In this document: one piece after another, positions 37,517 to 48,152 of the stretch
Layout of the letters: each line of letters begins with the position of its first letter
Position numbering within the stretch: position 1 is the first letter of the stretch
Assembly (NCBI GenBank): GCA_022865305.1
Contig: JALHSP010000119.1
Span: 43,053-107,052, forward strand
Direction of reading: 5' to 3'
Source: Bacteroidales bacterium
Lineage (GTDB): Bacteria > Bacteroidota > Bacteroidia > Bacteroidales > VadinHA17
DNA length: 64,000 nucleotides
The notes under the pieces: model-generated
Databases searched by the model: none
What the model was told of the DNA's origin: nothing
The model's input: only the letters and a program-made list of their open reading frames with translations
Translations under genes and position numbers: made by a program

Positions 37517-38188
37517 TCAGGGCATAATTGAATAGAGAGTCTGAGCGATAAACAGGTCTTCAGGATTTGTGATTTTAATATTCTCCCTGTTCCCTTCAAC
37601 CAGGTTGATCTTTTCACCTATTTTTTCAAGAACAGTAGCATCGTCGGTAAATTCAGGAAGATAGTCCTGCAGATACGCTTTTTTTATAAGATCAGCCATG
37701 AATACCTGCGGGGTCTGTACCTGTTTGACATGCAGCCGGTTGACAGGCATGCTGCCATGATCGGTAATCATCCTTAAGGAGTCCCCCGGAGAAATTACAG
37801 GAATTGCATTCCCGAGCTTTTCAGCAGTCTCAAAACATCTTTTTATTGTATCGGTGCTTACGAATGGCCTTACCCCGTCATGAATGGCAACAAGCCCGGG
37901 AACATCCACAAACTTTAAACCGTTACGGACAGAAAAAAAACGGGCTTTCCCCCCTTTTACAAGTGTGTGAATAATGTTAAAGGAATATTTTGACTGAAGC
38001 TCATTCCAGTACCTCAGCTGGTTTTCCGGAAGAACAGCTATAATTTCAATTGAATCATTAAATGCCTTGAATCTTTCAATTGTATGCATCAGAACAGGTT
38101 TTCCGGCAAGCTCCAGATACTGCTTGGGAATTTCTGCACCCATGCGCTTGCCACTTCCTCCTGCAACAATAATAGCGTATAACTTCAT
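37517..38188 (-). CDS. ispD: 2-C-methyl-D-erythritol 4-phosphate cytidylyltransferase
   Basis: AIIVAGGSGKRMGAEIPKQYLELAGKPVLMHTIERF, AIHDGVRPFVS, VKQVQTPQVF, TDDATVLE. Confidence 0.95.
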   Translation of the reverse strand: MKLYAIIVAGGSGKRMGAEIPKQYLELAGKPVLMHTIERFKAFNDSIEIIAVLPENQLRYWNELQSKYSFNIIHTLVKGGKARFFSVRNGLKFVDVPGLVAIHDGVRPFVSTDTIKRCFETAEKLGNAIPVISPGDSLRMITDHGSMPVNRLHVKQVQTPQVFMADLIKKAYLQDYLPEFTDDATVLEKIGEKINLVEGNRENIKITNPEDLFIAQTLYSIMP

Positions 38189-39837
38189 TCTTTTGTATAC
38201 AAAAACCTCTTTATACTTCTCTTCGGCGTCTTGGCAAATTCCTCAGGATGTATCCTGAACTTATTCACAACCATGAATTCAGGAACACGCTCATTTACCT
38301 CTTTCCTGGTATTTTCCAGAATATTTATAAGCTGATCTTCGGAAATATTATCCCTTTTCATCATTTCATAATCAGGATATATAAGACCAATCAGTTTGTT
38401 ATCTTCTGAAATGACAAGCGATTCAGCAATATAGTCCATGTTGTTTATTACTGCTTCAATCTCTTCCGGAAATATATTTTTCCCGGAAGGACCGAGAATC
38501 ATTGTTTTGCTTCTTCCTTTAATAAATATATTCCCATCTTTATCTATAACTCCAAGATCTCCTGTGTGCATCCATCCTTTTTCATCAATAATCTCTTTAG
38601 TTGCTTTCTCATTCTTATAATATCCCAGCATTACATTCTCTCCTCTAAGTATTATTTCTCCAACCTGTTTTTCCGGATCAGGTGAATCGATTGTAATCTC
38701 AAGCGTATCAACTGCTCGTCCTGATGCACCCAGCTTAGTAGTATCCCATGAGGCATAACTTATGAGCGGACCACATTCTGTCATCCCGTAACCTACAGTG
38801 AATTTAAAACCTATTTTTCTAAAGAAATTTTCTGCTTCTGCATTAAAAGCAGCTCCGCCAATACAAATTACATTAAATCTTCCTCCGAATGTCTCTGTCA
38901 GTTTCTCTCTTATCTTCCTGTGGAGGATCTTATTCAATCCCGGAATTGCAAGCAGTATCTTCATATGCGGTTTGCTTATAACAGGCAGAAGCTGTTTTTT
39001 GAATATCTTTTCAATTACAAGGGGCACTGACAGAATAAGCCTTGGCTTTATCTCTTTGAAAGCCTGAACAATAACCTGCGGTGAGGGTGTTTTTGACAAT
39101 ATGGTAATATGACAACCATAGGTAAAAGGAAACAGAAATTCAAAAGCGCAACCGTATGTATGAGCAAGAGGAAGAAAAGAAACAAGAGGATCTCCTGGAT
39201 TAAGTGGCATATTATTCTGTGCAAACCGGATATTGGAAGCAAGACTGTTGTGTGTCAGCATTACCCCTTTTGAAAAACCTGTTGTACCTCCCGTATAACT
39301 GATAACAGCCAGTTTATCATTTGTGACGGCTGAGAATTTTATATCTTCCGGTTTAAGCTCAGGATAAGCTTTCCGGAACTTTTCTTCAAGTGTTGAATAA
39401 ACTTCTTTTATAAGTGCATTCCCGGAGGTGATCATCATAAAATTATCCAGAGAAATAACACCGGAAATTTGGGGGAATTTACCGCTCTCCAGTGTTTCAT
39501 AAATCTTTTCATCTACATACAAAAGACGTGCATCTGAATGGTTGATAAGGTTATTAAGATCTTCGGGTTTAAAATCAGGAAGAATCGGAACAGTTACCGC
39601 CCCGTAAGTTACTGTGGCAAGATATACAACACACCAGTTTGCTGAGTTTCTTCCGACAAGAGCAATTTTATCACCTTCTCTTATCCCTGATTCTTTAAAA
39701 AACAAATGAATCTTCAGGATTTTCTCTGCTATTTCTCTGTAGGAATATCCCTTTTCCTTATAATTCGACAGAGCTTCTATGTTCCAGTTTTGCTTTATGC
39801 TCTGTTCGATATACCCAATTAAACGTTCCCTGATCAT
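38185..39837 (-). CDS. AMP-dependent synthetase / long-chain acyl-CoA ligase
   Basis: AVISYTGGTTGFSKGVMLTH, GYGMTECGP, GWMHTGDLGVIDKDGNIFIKGR. Confidence 0.95.
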   Translation of the reverse strand: MIRERLIGYIEQSIKQNWNIEALSNYKEKGYSYREIAEKILKIHLFFKESGIREGDKIALVGRNSANWCVVYLATVTYGAVTVPILPDFKPEDLNNLINHSDARLLYVDEKIYETLESGKFPQISGVISLDNFMMITSGNALIKEVYSTLEEKFRKAYPELKPEDIKFSAVTNDKLAVISYTGGTTGFSKGVMLTHNSLASNIRFAQNNMPLNPGDPLVSFLPLAHTYGCAFEFLFPFTYGCHITILSKTPSPQVIVQAFKEIKPRLILSVPLVIEKIFKKQLLPVISKPHMKILLAIPGLNKILHRKIREKLTETFGGRFNVICIGGAAFNAEAENFFRKIGFKFTVGYGMTECGPLISYASWDTTKLGASGRAVDTLEITIDSPDPEKQVGEIILRGENVMLGYYKNEKATKEIIDEKGWMHTGDLGVIDKDGNIFIKGRSKTMILGPSGKNIFPEEIEAVINNMDYIAESLVISEDNKLIGLIYPDYEMMKRDNISEDQLINILENTRKEVNERVPEFMVVNKFRIHPEEFAKTPKRSIKRFLYTKE

Positions 39838-39941
39838 AGAATTAAGTTTTAGTTTATAAAGTCAAAGTTACTATATGATTAAAAACAGAAATGCAAAGAA
39901 CAAGGTTTTTTGATATTTATTAACTGGTAACCTTTTCAGGT

Positions 39942-40328
39942 CTATACAAAATACATCACAAGAATTACAATTACTGACAGAATGTTAACCAGTGTAAAAA
40001 ACCGGTTATAGTTTTCTCTCTGTTTTGAGAAATATCCCAGCTTTCTTGCAAGAATGCCAATATTGGGGACAAAAAGGACGATCAGAAAAGCAAAAAATTC
40101 AACCCCGAAAAATACTTCTTCAAGACCTCCTTTCACAAGGGCAGACAGATATACAACGATCAGCAATACTAATAAATAGAACAGGTAGCTTATCTTAAGC
40201 AGTAGTGTTGAAACAAGTCTTCGCTTATGCAGCTGGTGAGGCTTCAGATAAGCATATGCAATAGAAAAAATAATCAGGATAAATACAACACCAAGAATAT
40301 AATTTAGAACCTCTTTGAAATTAGCCAT
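39942..40328 (-). CDS. Hypothetical membrane protein (four TM)
   Basis: Multiple hydrophobic segments. Confidence 0.6.
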   Translation of the reverse strand: MANFKEVLNYILGVVFILIIFSIAYAYLKPHQLHKRRLVSTLLLKISYLFYLLVLLIVVYLSALVKGGLEEVFFGVEFFAFLIVLFVPNIGILARKLGYFSKQRENYNRFFTLVNILSVIVILVMYFV

Positions 40329-40351
40329 TTACTCAGGTTTTAATTTTCAGA

Positions 40352-41323
40352 TCACGACTCTATATTTGACCATATAAGTGAACTGGCTCCCAACACAGCA
40401 GCATTCTGTGTACTCAGTTCCGATGCAAGGAGCTTAACTTTCCCTTTGTAAATACACAGAAGGTTTTCTTCCATATATTCCTTCGCCGGTTCAAATATCA
40501 GGTCTTTGGCAAGAGCAAGGCCTCCGAAAAGGAATATTGCTTCCGGGTTGGTGTGTGCAACAACATCAGCAAGTTTAAAACCAAGCATTCTCCCAGTATG
40601 CAGAAAAGCCCTCTTTGCAAGACTGTCGCCCCTCTTGGCAGCATCGTGGATCAATTCAGCATCCAGTTCGTCAAAACTGTATTTCCTCAGTTCACTTGGC
40701 TGTATACTGTCGGCCATTATTTTCAGCAGAGACCTTTTAAGTCCGGTTGCTGAAACATATGTTTCCAGGCATCCTTTTCTGCCACATCCGCAGTCGCGGT
40801 TGGACGGACCCGGACGAATTGCTGTATGCCCGATCTCCCCGGCAAAGCCGTCATGTCCGTAAACAAGTTTCCCGTCAATAACAAAGCCGCTGCCAAGTCC
40901 TGTTCCGAGGGTAATAACAACAAAATTTTTCATTCCTTTTGCACCACCGTATATCATCTCTCCCACGGCTGCTGCATTTGCATCATTTGTAACGACAATA
41001 GGAAGATTTGTGTGTCTGTGGAATACTTCTGCAAGAGGAACTATACCCTTCCACGGTAATCCTGCAGCATATTCAATTGTACCTTTGTTAATATTACCCA
41101 TCGGGGCTCCAATACCGAATCCTTTAACTTCAATCCCGTTGCCGATCTTCTGACCGGTAACCATAATTTTTTCATACAGTGCAGCTACAAAGACTTCTAT
41201 TTCTTCATAATGAGTGGTCTTTAACCGGTCCTCGGCAAGAATATTTCCTTCCCTGTCAACAAAACCAAAAATTGTATTGGTCCCTCCAATGTCAATGCCT
41301 ACTGCAACATCCTTTACTGCCAT
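40352..41323 (-). CDS. ROK-family sugar kinase (glucokinase-like)
   Basis: VGIDIGGTNTIFGFVD, LGTGLGSG, GHTAIRPGP, CGCGRKGCLETYVS. Confidence 0.93.
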   Translation of the reverse strand: MAVKDVAVGIDIGGTNTIFGFVDREGNILAEDRLKTTHYEEIEVFVAALYEKIMVTGQKIGNGIEVKGFGIGAPMGNINKGTIEYAAGLPWKGIVPLAEVFHRHTNLPIVVTNDANAAAVGEMIYGGAKGMKNFVVITLGTGLGSGFVIDGKLVYGHDGFAGEIGHTAIRPGPSNRDCGCGRKGCLETYVSATGLKRSLLKIMADSIQPSELRKYSFDELDAELIHDAAKRGDSLAKRAFLHTGRMLGFKLADVVAHTNPEAIFLFGGLALAKDLIFEPAKEYMEENLLCIYKGKVKLLASELSTQNAAVLGASSLIWSNIES

Positions 41324-41405
41324 ATTTTTGAAATAAAAATTTCTGTGTATGTAAATATACCATTTGTAAATTTAATCAATACCTGCTTTCCTGATTTTTA
41401 AGGGA

Positions 41406-42422
41406 TTATTCTGCGACATACTCGTTGCCAACTTTTCTTGCTCTTTGAGGTTTATCAAGATTTATTCCAAGAGCAACCCCTGTTTCAACAAGGATATTCC
41501 AGCCTGCTGCAAGCTGAACATATTCAGCATACTGACCACCATCAGGAATTGTAATTGTCGGAAATAATGTTTTTTCTGATGAAACAGCTATTACATTCAT
41601 TCCGACACCTTTTACAAGACATTCCTGGAATTTATCCTGATCAACGTTAAATGGATTGATCCAGATAAGTACTTCATTTTTGTCCATTACTTCCTCTATA
41701 CCGTGAAGTGCAAAAGTCCCTTCAAGAAAGGCTGATTTTTTCCTCGTGATTTCATTTGTCTTAAGCGCCAGCTCCCCTGCAACGCCATTATCCCTGCCGG
41801 TAAAATAAATGACATCTGCTTTTTTTATTATGTCAATTATTCCTGCATCAATTTTTGCTGTCAGTACCTGTTCCGTTTTGTCGGCAAGCTCTTTCAATCC
41901 TTCCATTTTCTCATTCCACAGGTTTCTGAGAAGGGAGTCATAAAAAAGCCCCTGTTCAATGACAGATTTGGTTGCAGCGACTGCATTTTCCTTCCCGCAC
42001 GACAGGACATGTGTGTCGGTGGCAAATTCTTCAAGCTTTGTATTTTTATTTGCTGTCAATGCGAATATAGCACTATGGTTCTTTTTTTTCAGATCAATAA
42101 CCATTCGGATAACCTCCTTTGTCTGCCCTGAATTTGAAGCAGCAAAAACAACATAATCATCAAGATTATATTCCCGCGCCTGTGTGCAACCTTCCGTTAT
42201 TACAGGCATAAAGAATTTCCTTTTAAGGGATGAAAAGATGGCTCTTTTTGCCGGAAATATCCGGCTGCTGCCTTCTCCTGTCAGGAATAATCCTTTACGC
42301 GATCTTATGGTTTTTACAAAACGTCCTGATACACCAGGATCAAAAGATTTAATTATACCGGGTGTCTCCATCATCTCCCTTACGAGAGCATACTTGCTGT
42401 ATTTTTCTTCTTTTAAATTCAT
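41406..42422 (-). CDS. SIS-domain sugar isomerase/deaminase (GlmS isomerase-like)
   Basis: LTGEGSSRIFPAKRA, ASNSGQTKEVIRM, ALKTNEITRKKSAFLEGTFALHGIEE. Confidence 0.88.
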   Translation of the reverse strand: MNLKEEKYSKYALVREMMETPGIIKSFDPGVSGRFVKTIRSRKGLFLTGEGSSRIFPAKRAIFSSLKRKFFMPVITEGCTQAREYNLDDYVVFAASNSGQTKEVIRMVIDLKKKNHSAIFALTANKNTKLEEFATDTHVLSCGKENAVAATKSVIEQGLFYDSLLRNLWNEKMEGLKELADKTEQVLTAKIDAGIIDIIKKADVIYFTGRDNGVAGELALKTNEITRKKSAFLEGTFALHGIEEVMDKNEVLIWINPFNVDQDKFQECLVKGVGMNVIAVSSEKTLFPTITIPDGGQYAEYVQLAAGWNILVETGVALGINLDKPQRARKVGNEYVAE

Positions 42423-42446
42423 TGCGGTTAAATTTTTAATTTAAAG

Positions 42447-43217
42447 TTAAAATTTTTTCACAAGAAATTCTGATAAATCATTCTGAACCTGTGGGTCTTT
42501 CTGGAAGCCTCCTCCGAGATGCTGCCAGTAAACTTCAGCATATTCCACTCCGGCCATTTTTCCATAATTACGGTTCCCCTCCAGTACAAATCCGAAGAAA
42601 TCATCCATTTTATGCATATGCCGCATAAGGTCAATCTGTGAAATATGATAACCGAGCATCGTTTTCTTTGTTTCAATAACCGAGGTAACATCTACATAAA
42701 AATGTGGCGGGACAATCTGTGAACCCAAAGGATCTGATAAAGTAAGAGGAGAAGTATGATAGAGCAGAGGAGTCACTTCAAGAGGCTTTTCCCTGACAGG
42801 AACGGGGTCAAGCGATGATACCATTGCTGCTGCTTCAATAATATTGGCAGTGGTCCTGTGGTCGGAATGATAATCGGTTGGAAGGTGTGTAAAAATAACA
42901 CCTGCTCTGACTTTCCGCATGAGGGATATTGCTTTTAACCTAAGCTCTTTTGTATCGAACAGGAATCCGTCAGTTCCGCCAAGAGTATAATATTCGGCAT
43001 CAAGCACAGTGGCTGCCTTTTTTGCTTCTTCAAAACGCACCCTTGCAGTTTCAGCCATGTCCATATCGCAACCACCAAGATCTCCGCCGGTCATGGTTGC
43101 TATTACAATTTTATACCCTTTGTCTTTCAGAAGCTTCAGAACGCCGGCATTCCATGCTTCAGCATCATCCGGATGTGCGTTGAAGGATAATGCAACTTTG
43201 TTAAATTGTTTTGCCAT
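42447..43217 (-). CDS. PIG-L/LmbE-family deacetylase
   Basis: LSFNAHPDDAEAWNAGVLKLL, THLPTDYHSDHRTTANI. Confidence 0.92.
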   Translation of the reverse strand: MAKQFNKVALSFNAHPDDAEAWNAGVLKLLKDKGYKIVIATMTGGDLGGCDMDMAETARVRFEEAKKAATVLDAEYYTLGGTDGFLFDTKELRLKAISLMRKVRAGVIFTHLPTDYHSDHRTTANIIEAAAMVSSLDPVPVREKPLEVTPLLYHTSPLTLSDPLGSQIVPPHFYVDVTSVIETKKTMLGYHISQIDLMRHMHKMDDFFGFVLEGNRNYGKMAGVEYAEVYWQHLGGGFQKDPQVQNDLSEFLVKKF

Positions 43218-43225
43218 AATTAAAT

Positions 43226-44434
43226 CTATTTTCTTTTAGTCATAATTTTTGCCAATCGTACAAACTCAGGCAATTCCCCTGTAAGCGGTTTCATATATCT
43301 GATGAATGATCCGGAGACATAATTGCCCTCCTTATTAAAGAACTCCTCAGGCATTGGTTTTGCCGAAACTGCAACTTCTTTAAGCGGTGTCTTTCCGAAT
43401 TTGATCTTATATGGATCGTCGGAAATTCTTTCTATACTTACCATAACGCCGGATTCTCCGTTTTCTGCCAGTTTTACGGCTTCAACACCGCACTGATAAG
43501 CCTCTTCCAGATCGATTTGCGATGCTCTCATAAAATCACTCATTATCAACGATTCTGTGATTTGAAATTCACCCCTGTATCCAAATTTATCAGTTATCAT
43601 CCTGTGAAGGCTAAGGCCGACACTGGCACCTCCCATTGCACCAAACTCTGTATTATTAAATTTATCCCTGGTGACTGATGAACTGACAGGAGTACCATCA
43701 GAATATTTTAATCCTTCTCCGCAGACGATTGATACCCAGCCATTTATTTTAATGCAACTCTCAACATCCCATAGGAACTTCTCACTGTTAAAATGAAATT
43801 CGGGAGTATATATAAGGTGTGGCGCATCATCTTCATCTTTTCTGGCCAGGGCAGTTGCTGCAGCCAGCCATCCGGCATCTCTTCCTATCGTCTGATAAAT
43901 AACAAATTGGTCAACTTTTTGCATGTCCCTGGCAAGAATCCCGGCCTGCATCACATTAACTATATTTGACCTTGCAGCAGAGGCAAAGCCAGGAGTGTGA
44001 TCCGTTCCGAAAAGATCATTATCAACAGTTTTGGGGATACCGATTCCTTTCAATTCATAGTGTTGACTCCGGCAATATTCTTCAACACGGTTAATTGTAT
44101 CCATAGTGTCATTCCCACCAATAAGGAAAAAATACCTGATGTCATATTTCTTTAGAACTTCCAGTATCCGCGGGAGGTCTTCCTGCTTTACCTTATGCCG
44201 TGAAGAGCCAAGAGCTGATGAAGGTGTGCTGCGTAAACCCCTGATGACATCAGCCGGCTGTTTGCTCAGGTTGTATATCCACTCCTGCATGAATCCTTCA
44301 ATACCATACTGCATCCCGTAAACCTCTTTAACAGCCGCGGAGGATTTTGCAGTCTCAATTACCCCTGCCAGACTTGAATTGATCACAGAAGTCGGTCCTC
44401 CCGATTGCCCGATTAATGCATTTCCTTTTACCAT
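43226..44434 (-). CDS. 6-phosphofructokinase family protein (possibly PPi-dependent)
   Basis: ALIGQSGGPTSVINSSLAG, FFLIGGNDTMDT, GIPKTVDNDL, GRDAGWLAA. Confidence 0.92.
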   Translation of the reverse strand: MVKGNALIGQSGGPTSVINSSLAGVIETAKSSAAVKEVYGMQYGIEGFMQEWIYNLSKQPADVIRGLRSTPSSALGSSRHKVKQEDLPRILEVLKKYDIRYFFLIGGNDTMDTINRVEEYCRSQHYELKGIGIPKTVDNDLFGTDHTPGFASAARSNIVNVMQAGILARDMQKVDQFVIYQTIGRDAGWLAAATALARKDEDDAPHLIYTPEFHFNSEKFLWDVESCIKINGWVSIVCGEGLKYSDGTPVSSSVTRDKFNNTEFGAMGGASVGLSLHRMITDKFGYRGEFQITESLIMSDFMRASQIDLEEAYQCGVEAVKLAENGESGVMVSIERISDDPYKIKFGKTPLKEVAVSAKPMPEEFFNKEGNYVSGSFIRYMKPLTGELPEFVRLAKIMTKRK

Positions 44435-44455
44435 GTCATTTAATTTTACATTTTA

Positions 44456-44483
44456 GCCCCCCTCTCAGGGGGGATGGGGGGGT
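44456..44483. repeat. CCCCCC-TCTCA-GGGGGG-AT-GGGGGGG palindrome
   Basis: Similar to 9674-9712 and 30221-30257 but without the central hairpin. Confidence 0.5.
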
Positions 44484-44487
44484 CGAA

Positions 44488-45141
44488 TTATACAAATTTT
44501 AATAAACCAAAATACTCAGGCCGGTGATAATCCGGTTTTGGCGTGCCTACCGGATTCCATGTAACAAAATGCGGAACAGAGAGCATATCGCCGCATTTGT
44601 AAAAATTCGCTCTGAAGGTTTTTCCTTTCAATTGTCTTACTTCATGATGAAAAAATGCTTTAAAAGGAATGGCAATTGTAATTGTCCAGTTAAATCTACC
44701 CTTTTTTTCTTTGAAGGATTTTTTACCGGCTGATGTAAGTCTTCTGATCCCTGCAATGATTTCCGGATCAGATCTGGTGCTGTTTTTCCGTGCTGTTCCT
44801 GTTCCCATTAAACAGGTCCCAATTCCGTTAAATTCCATATTATAATATATCCCGTCATCTTCAGGTGATACAAAAAACTCCACACAGGAATCTTCGCAAA
44901 CCATCTGATTTGTTTCTGTTTTTTCGGCTTTGAAATATTCTTCAGCAACATAATATTTAAGTAATAGTTCCTTATCGCTGTATGCCATTGAAAAACTGAC
45001 GTCAGGTTTGTAACTATAATCCTTCCAGTTGATGGCATCTATATGATTTCTGTCGGGCAGCTCATCCAGCCTTGCAGAAACTTCTTCCATTTCAGGACAG
45101 GCAGTACTAAGTTCCAATTTATTAATCTCCAGTACTTTCAT
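44488..45141 (-). CDS. Carbohydrate-binding family 9-like protein
   Basis: DVSFSMAYSDKELLLKYYVAEEYFKAEKTETNQMVCEDSCVEFFVSPEDDGIYYNMEFNGIGTCL. Confidence 0.75.
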   Translation of the reverse strand: MKVLEINKLELSTACPEMEEVSARLDELPDRNHIDAINWKDYSYKPDVSFSMAYSDKELLLKYYVAEEYFKAEKTETNQMVCEDSCVEFFVSPEDDGIYYNMEFNGIGTCLMGTGTARKNSTRSDPEIIAGIRRLTSAGKKSFKEKKGRFNWTITIAIPFKAFFHHEVRQLKGKTFRANFYKCGDMLSVPHFVTWNPVGTPKPDYHRPEYFGLLKFV

Positions 45142-45226
45142 TTATAATTACGTTTTACTTCGGAACTTAACGAACTAATATTACAATAATTTTGTATATG
45201 CCCTGCAGTCTTATCATTGTATGGCT

Positions 45227-46183
45227 CTATTTAATCAGTTCATTCCAGATAAGGGCAGCTGCACCGAGAACGGCTGCATTGCTCTCAGAAATACCTGAAG
45301 GAAGTATTTTAACAGTTCCCTTAAAAATGGGCTGAACATTCATTTCAACATATTTCCTGACCGGATTGAAAAGCATATCCCCGGCCTGCGCCAGTCCTCC
45401 AAACAAAAAAACAGCCTCGGGACTTGAAAATCCGATTGCATTGATGATTCCGAATGCAAGTCTTTCAGCAGTATAATCCATTGCCTCAAGAGCTATCCTG
45501 TCTTTTTTTGCTGCTGCTGCTGCAATTTTTTTGGCAGTCAGTTCTGATGGCGGTATATTTCTCAGAATACTATCCTCTCTCATTTCGCTTAAAATGTACA
45601 GTACTGTCCGGACAAGTCCTGAAGCAGAAGCATAAGTTTCATAGCAACCATGCCGGCCGCAACCACAATCCCTACCTCCGGGAACTATAATGGTATGCCC
45701 AAGTTCTCCGGCAAATCCCGTGTGCCCATAGACCATCTGGCCGTTGATCACGATCCCGCTGCCAAGACCAGTACCAAGAGTCAGAACGATAAAATCTTTC
45801 ATTTTCTTTGCTCCACCGAAAATCATTTCACCCATTGCAGCTGCATTTGCATCATTAGTAACTTTAACGGGAACGTCAATTTTCTTTCTTATAAGATCAG
45901 CAAGGGGAACAATACCTTTCCAGGCGAGGTTAGGTGCAAGCTCGATTGTACCTTTATGATAATTTGCGTTAGGTGCACCGATTCCTATGCCAACAAGCTT
46001 AAGTGCAGGTTTCTTCGCCAGCAGCTTTTTTATTGCCGAACTCAGCGATAAAACAAAATCTTTAATTTCGGGATAATCAATTGTCTTCAGGCTGCTATCA
46101 GCCGATATTTTACCTGTTTTATCTACCAATCCGAAAACTGTATTGGTGCCTCCTATATCTATACCGGCCACTACTTCTTTCAT
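45227..46183 (-). CDS. ROK-family sugar kinase (second paralogue)
   Basis: AGIDIGGTNTVFGLVD, LGTGLGSG, CGCGRHGCYETYAS. Confidence 0.93.
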   Translation of the reverse strand: MKEVVAGIDIGGTNTVFGLVDKTGKISADSSLKTIDYPEIKDFVLSLSSAIKKLLAKKPALKLVGIGIGAPNANYHKGTIELAPNLAWKGIVPLADLIRKKIDVPVKVTNDANAAAMGEMIFGGAKKMKDFIVLTLGTGLGSGIVINGQMVYGHTGFAGELGHTIIVPGGRDCGCGRHGCYETYASASGLVRTVLYILSEMREDSILRNIPPSELTAKKIAAAAAKKDRIALEAMDYTAERLAFGIINAIGFSSPEAVFLFGGLAQAGDMLFNPVRKYVEMNVQPIFKGTVKILPSGISESNAAVLGAAALIWNELIK

Positions 46184-46202
46184 TGTAAAATGGTTTTAGT
46201 TA

Positions 46203-47996
46203 CTATAAATTTGTTCTGGTTTTTAATGTTTTGATTCTCAGATTTTTGACATTTTTTTCGCTTATATCCCAATTTTCTTCAACTATCCAGTCTTCTTTCA
46301 TTTGGAGTTCCTTACCATAAAAAGAGACCGGTTCCGGTTGCCTCCCTGCTGCAAAATCACCTGTTGTCCACTTTCCGTCACCATTCAGATCAAATATTGT
46401 ACGCATCCTGTAGATTCCTTTTTCAAGAAGATCTAATTCTACCATTCCGTCTTGCTTCATGTATTTTCCCCTGACCACCTTATCATTTCCATCCAGAAGC
46501 TGGATGATCCTGCCCCCTTCATAATTTTTAATATTTACTCTTAGTTTGCCATATGATTCCGCATCCCTGACAGTAAATTTAATACCTGTTGAATCAGAAT
46601 TTTCTCCGTAAATATTACCGATAGAAGCTGCGTCAGCAATATAAAGATAATTCTTTCCCGGCTTCAATCCTGCTGATATTATAAGCCTGCAGGAATTAAG
46701 AGTATCTTTCAATATTTTATAGGGGATCTTTAATCTTTCTGTTTTAATTAATTCATATAGCTTTATCAGTGATGTATCCGGTTGTCTGAATGGTGTAGCT
46801 GATTTTAAAGTTATCAGTTGCCCCGGTTTTAATGATCCGGTACTTATGTTTGTATACACGTTGAAAGGTGCTCGCCTGGTTCTGGCCCTGGTTGAACGGG
46901 GTATCAGAAACCTCAATAGGATGGTGTCTTTTTTTAGTATCTGAATACCGGTAGAATCTGTGAAAGGATATCTGACCAGTGCTGAAATTTCCGGTTGTTT
47001 GTAAAGAACGCTGTCGGTAAGCCATACTTTAACAGTATCTTTTGCTACACTCTCTTCGATGAAATAGGAATTTTCTCCGGTACCCGGAATTGAAAACTCA
47101 AAATCCAGGCTGTCAGGAGGTAAAGATAAAGTAAAGATCAGCTGATACTGGAGTTTCCGATCAGAGGATGTAAGATAATGGCTTTTCTTCTGTGCGGGAT
47201 AAAGAATCAACTTGTATTCTCCCGTCATAACCGTCGTATCAGCGATTTTCTTCTCTCCCGGTTTTACCATTACTGTGTCTTTTATAACGGGTAAATAGTT
47301 TGTTTCAGCAGAGATATTTAAGGTATCATCCAGGAAAGCAAACTCTTCATCGGCAAGATTGTAATTCTTACTGTTATCGAGGTCGATCAGCGCATAGAGC
47401 CGGTATTTGCCGTCCCGAATGTTATCAACCCTGAAATAACCATTCTTATCTGCTCTCGATATGTAATCCGGCAGTTGCCTGCTGACAGATGAATCGGCAA
47501 GACTCCTGTATAGTAAAATTAATGTATTCTCAGGTGGATCAAGACTATAAGCACTATAAACATTTCCGGTAACAGAAAGCGAATCGATTATTGGTCCGGT
47601 GGAAAAGACAAACTGATAATTATCAATAATATTTCCTTCATTAAGGTCCTTTATTGCATCCTGAAAATAAAATGTGTAAGTAGTGCTGTCTTTCAGTTCA
47701 TCTTCGTACTCCACGTATACACTTTTACCTCTCATAGAAACTGTTGGTCGCTTGCTCATAGGAGGGGAAACCATGAATTTCTCATTTATCTTGTCAAGAA
47801 CAACATATTCATTGAAAGTGACTGAAAACCGTTTTTCATTAAAATTCCTGGCACCATTAACCGGAATGCTTTTAACAACTACCGGTGGTTCCTTATCCTT
47901 TGGTCCTCCCGAAGGAGAGCTTATTTTTGCACAAGATGAAATCAATATAAATACCGGCAGCGTTATAAATATAAATCCGCGTATATTGCCTTTCAT
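46203..47996 (-). CDS. Lipoprotein with N-terminal Ig-like (Big_5/SbsA) domain
   Basis: ISSCAKISSPSGGPKDKEPPVVVKSIPVNGARNFNEKRFSVTFNEYVVLDKI. Confidence 0.82.
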   Translation of the reverse strand: MKGNIRGFIFITLPVFILISSCAKISSPSGGPKDKEPPVVVKSIPVNGARNFNEKRFSVTFNEYVVLDKINEKFMVSPPMSKRPTVSMRGKSVYVEYEDELKDSTTYTFYFQDAIKDLNEGNIIDNYQFVFSTGPIIDSLSVTGNVYSAYSLDPPENTLILLYRSLADSSVSRQLPDYISRADKNGYFRVDNIRDGKYRLYALIDLDNSKNYNLADEEFAFLDDTLNISAETNYLPVIKDTVMVKPGEKKIADTTVMTGEYKLILYPAQKKSHYLTSSDRKLQYQLIFTLSLPPDSLDFEFSIPGTGENSYFIEESVAKDTVKVWLTDSVLYKQPEISALVRYPFTDSTGIQILKKDTILLRFLIPRSTRARTRRAPFNVYTNISTGSLKPGQLITLKSATPFRQPDTSLIKLYELIKTERLKIPYKILKDTLNSCRLIISAGLKPGKNYLYIADAASIGNIYGENSDSTGIKFTVRDAESYGKLRVNIKNYEGGRIIQLLDGNDKVVRGKYMKQDGMVELDLLEKGIYRMRTIFDLNGDGKWTTGDFAAGRQPEPVSFYGKELQMKEDWIVEENWDISEKNVKNLRIKTLKTRTNL

Positions 47997-48121
47997 AATA
48001 AATTCTTACGGTTTTACTGAAATACAAACTTACATCATTTTTTTGCGATTCAATCTATACTTTTAACTTTAGGCACTCCAAACTTTAGCTCACTTTAAGT
48101 ACTTGTTAACAACATATTTTC

Positions 48122-48129
48122 TAACTTTG
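48122..48129 (+). promoter_or_regulatory. TAACTTTG -7-like box upstream of lgt
   Basis: TAnnTTTG match 24 bp upstream of the ATG. Confidence 0.4.
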
Positions 48130-48152
48130 GCATTCATAATAACAGACTAATT

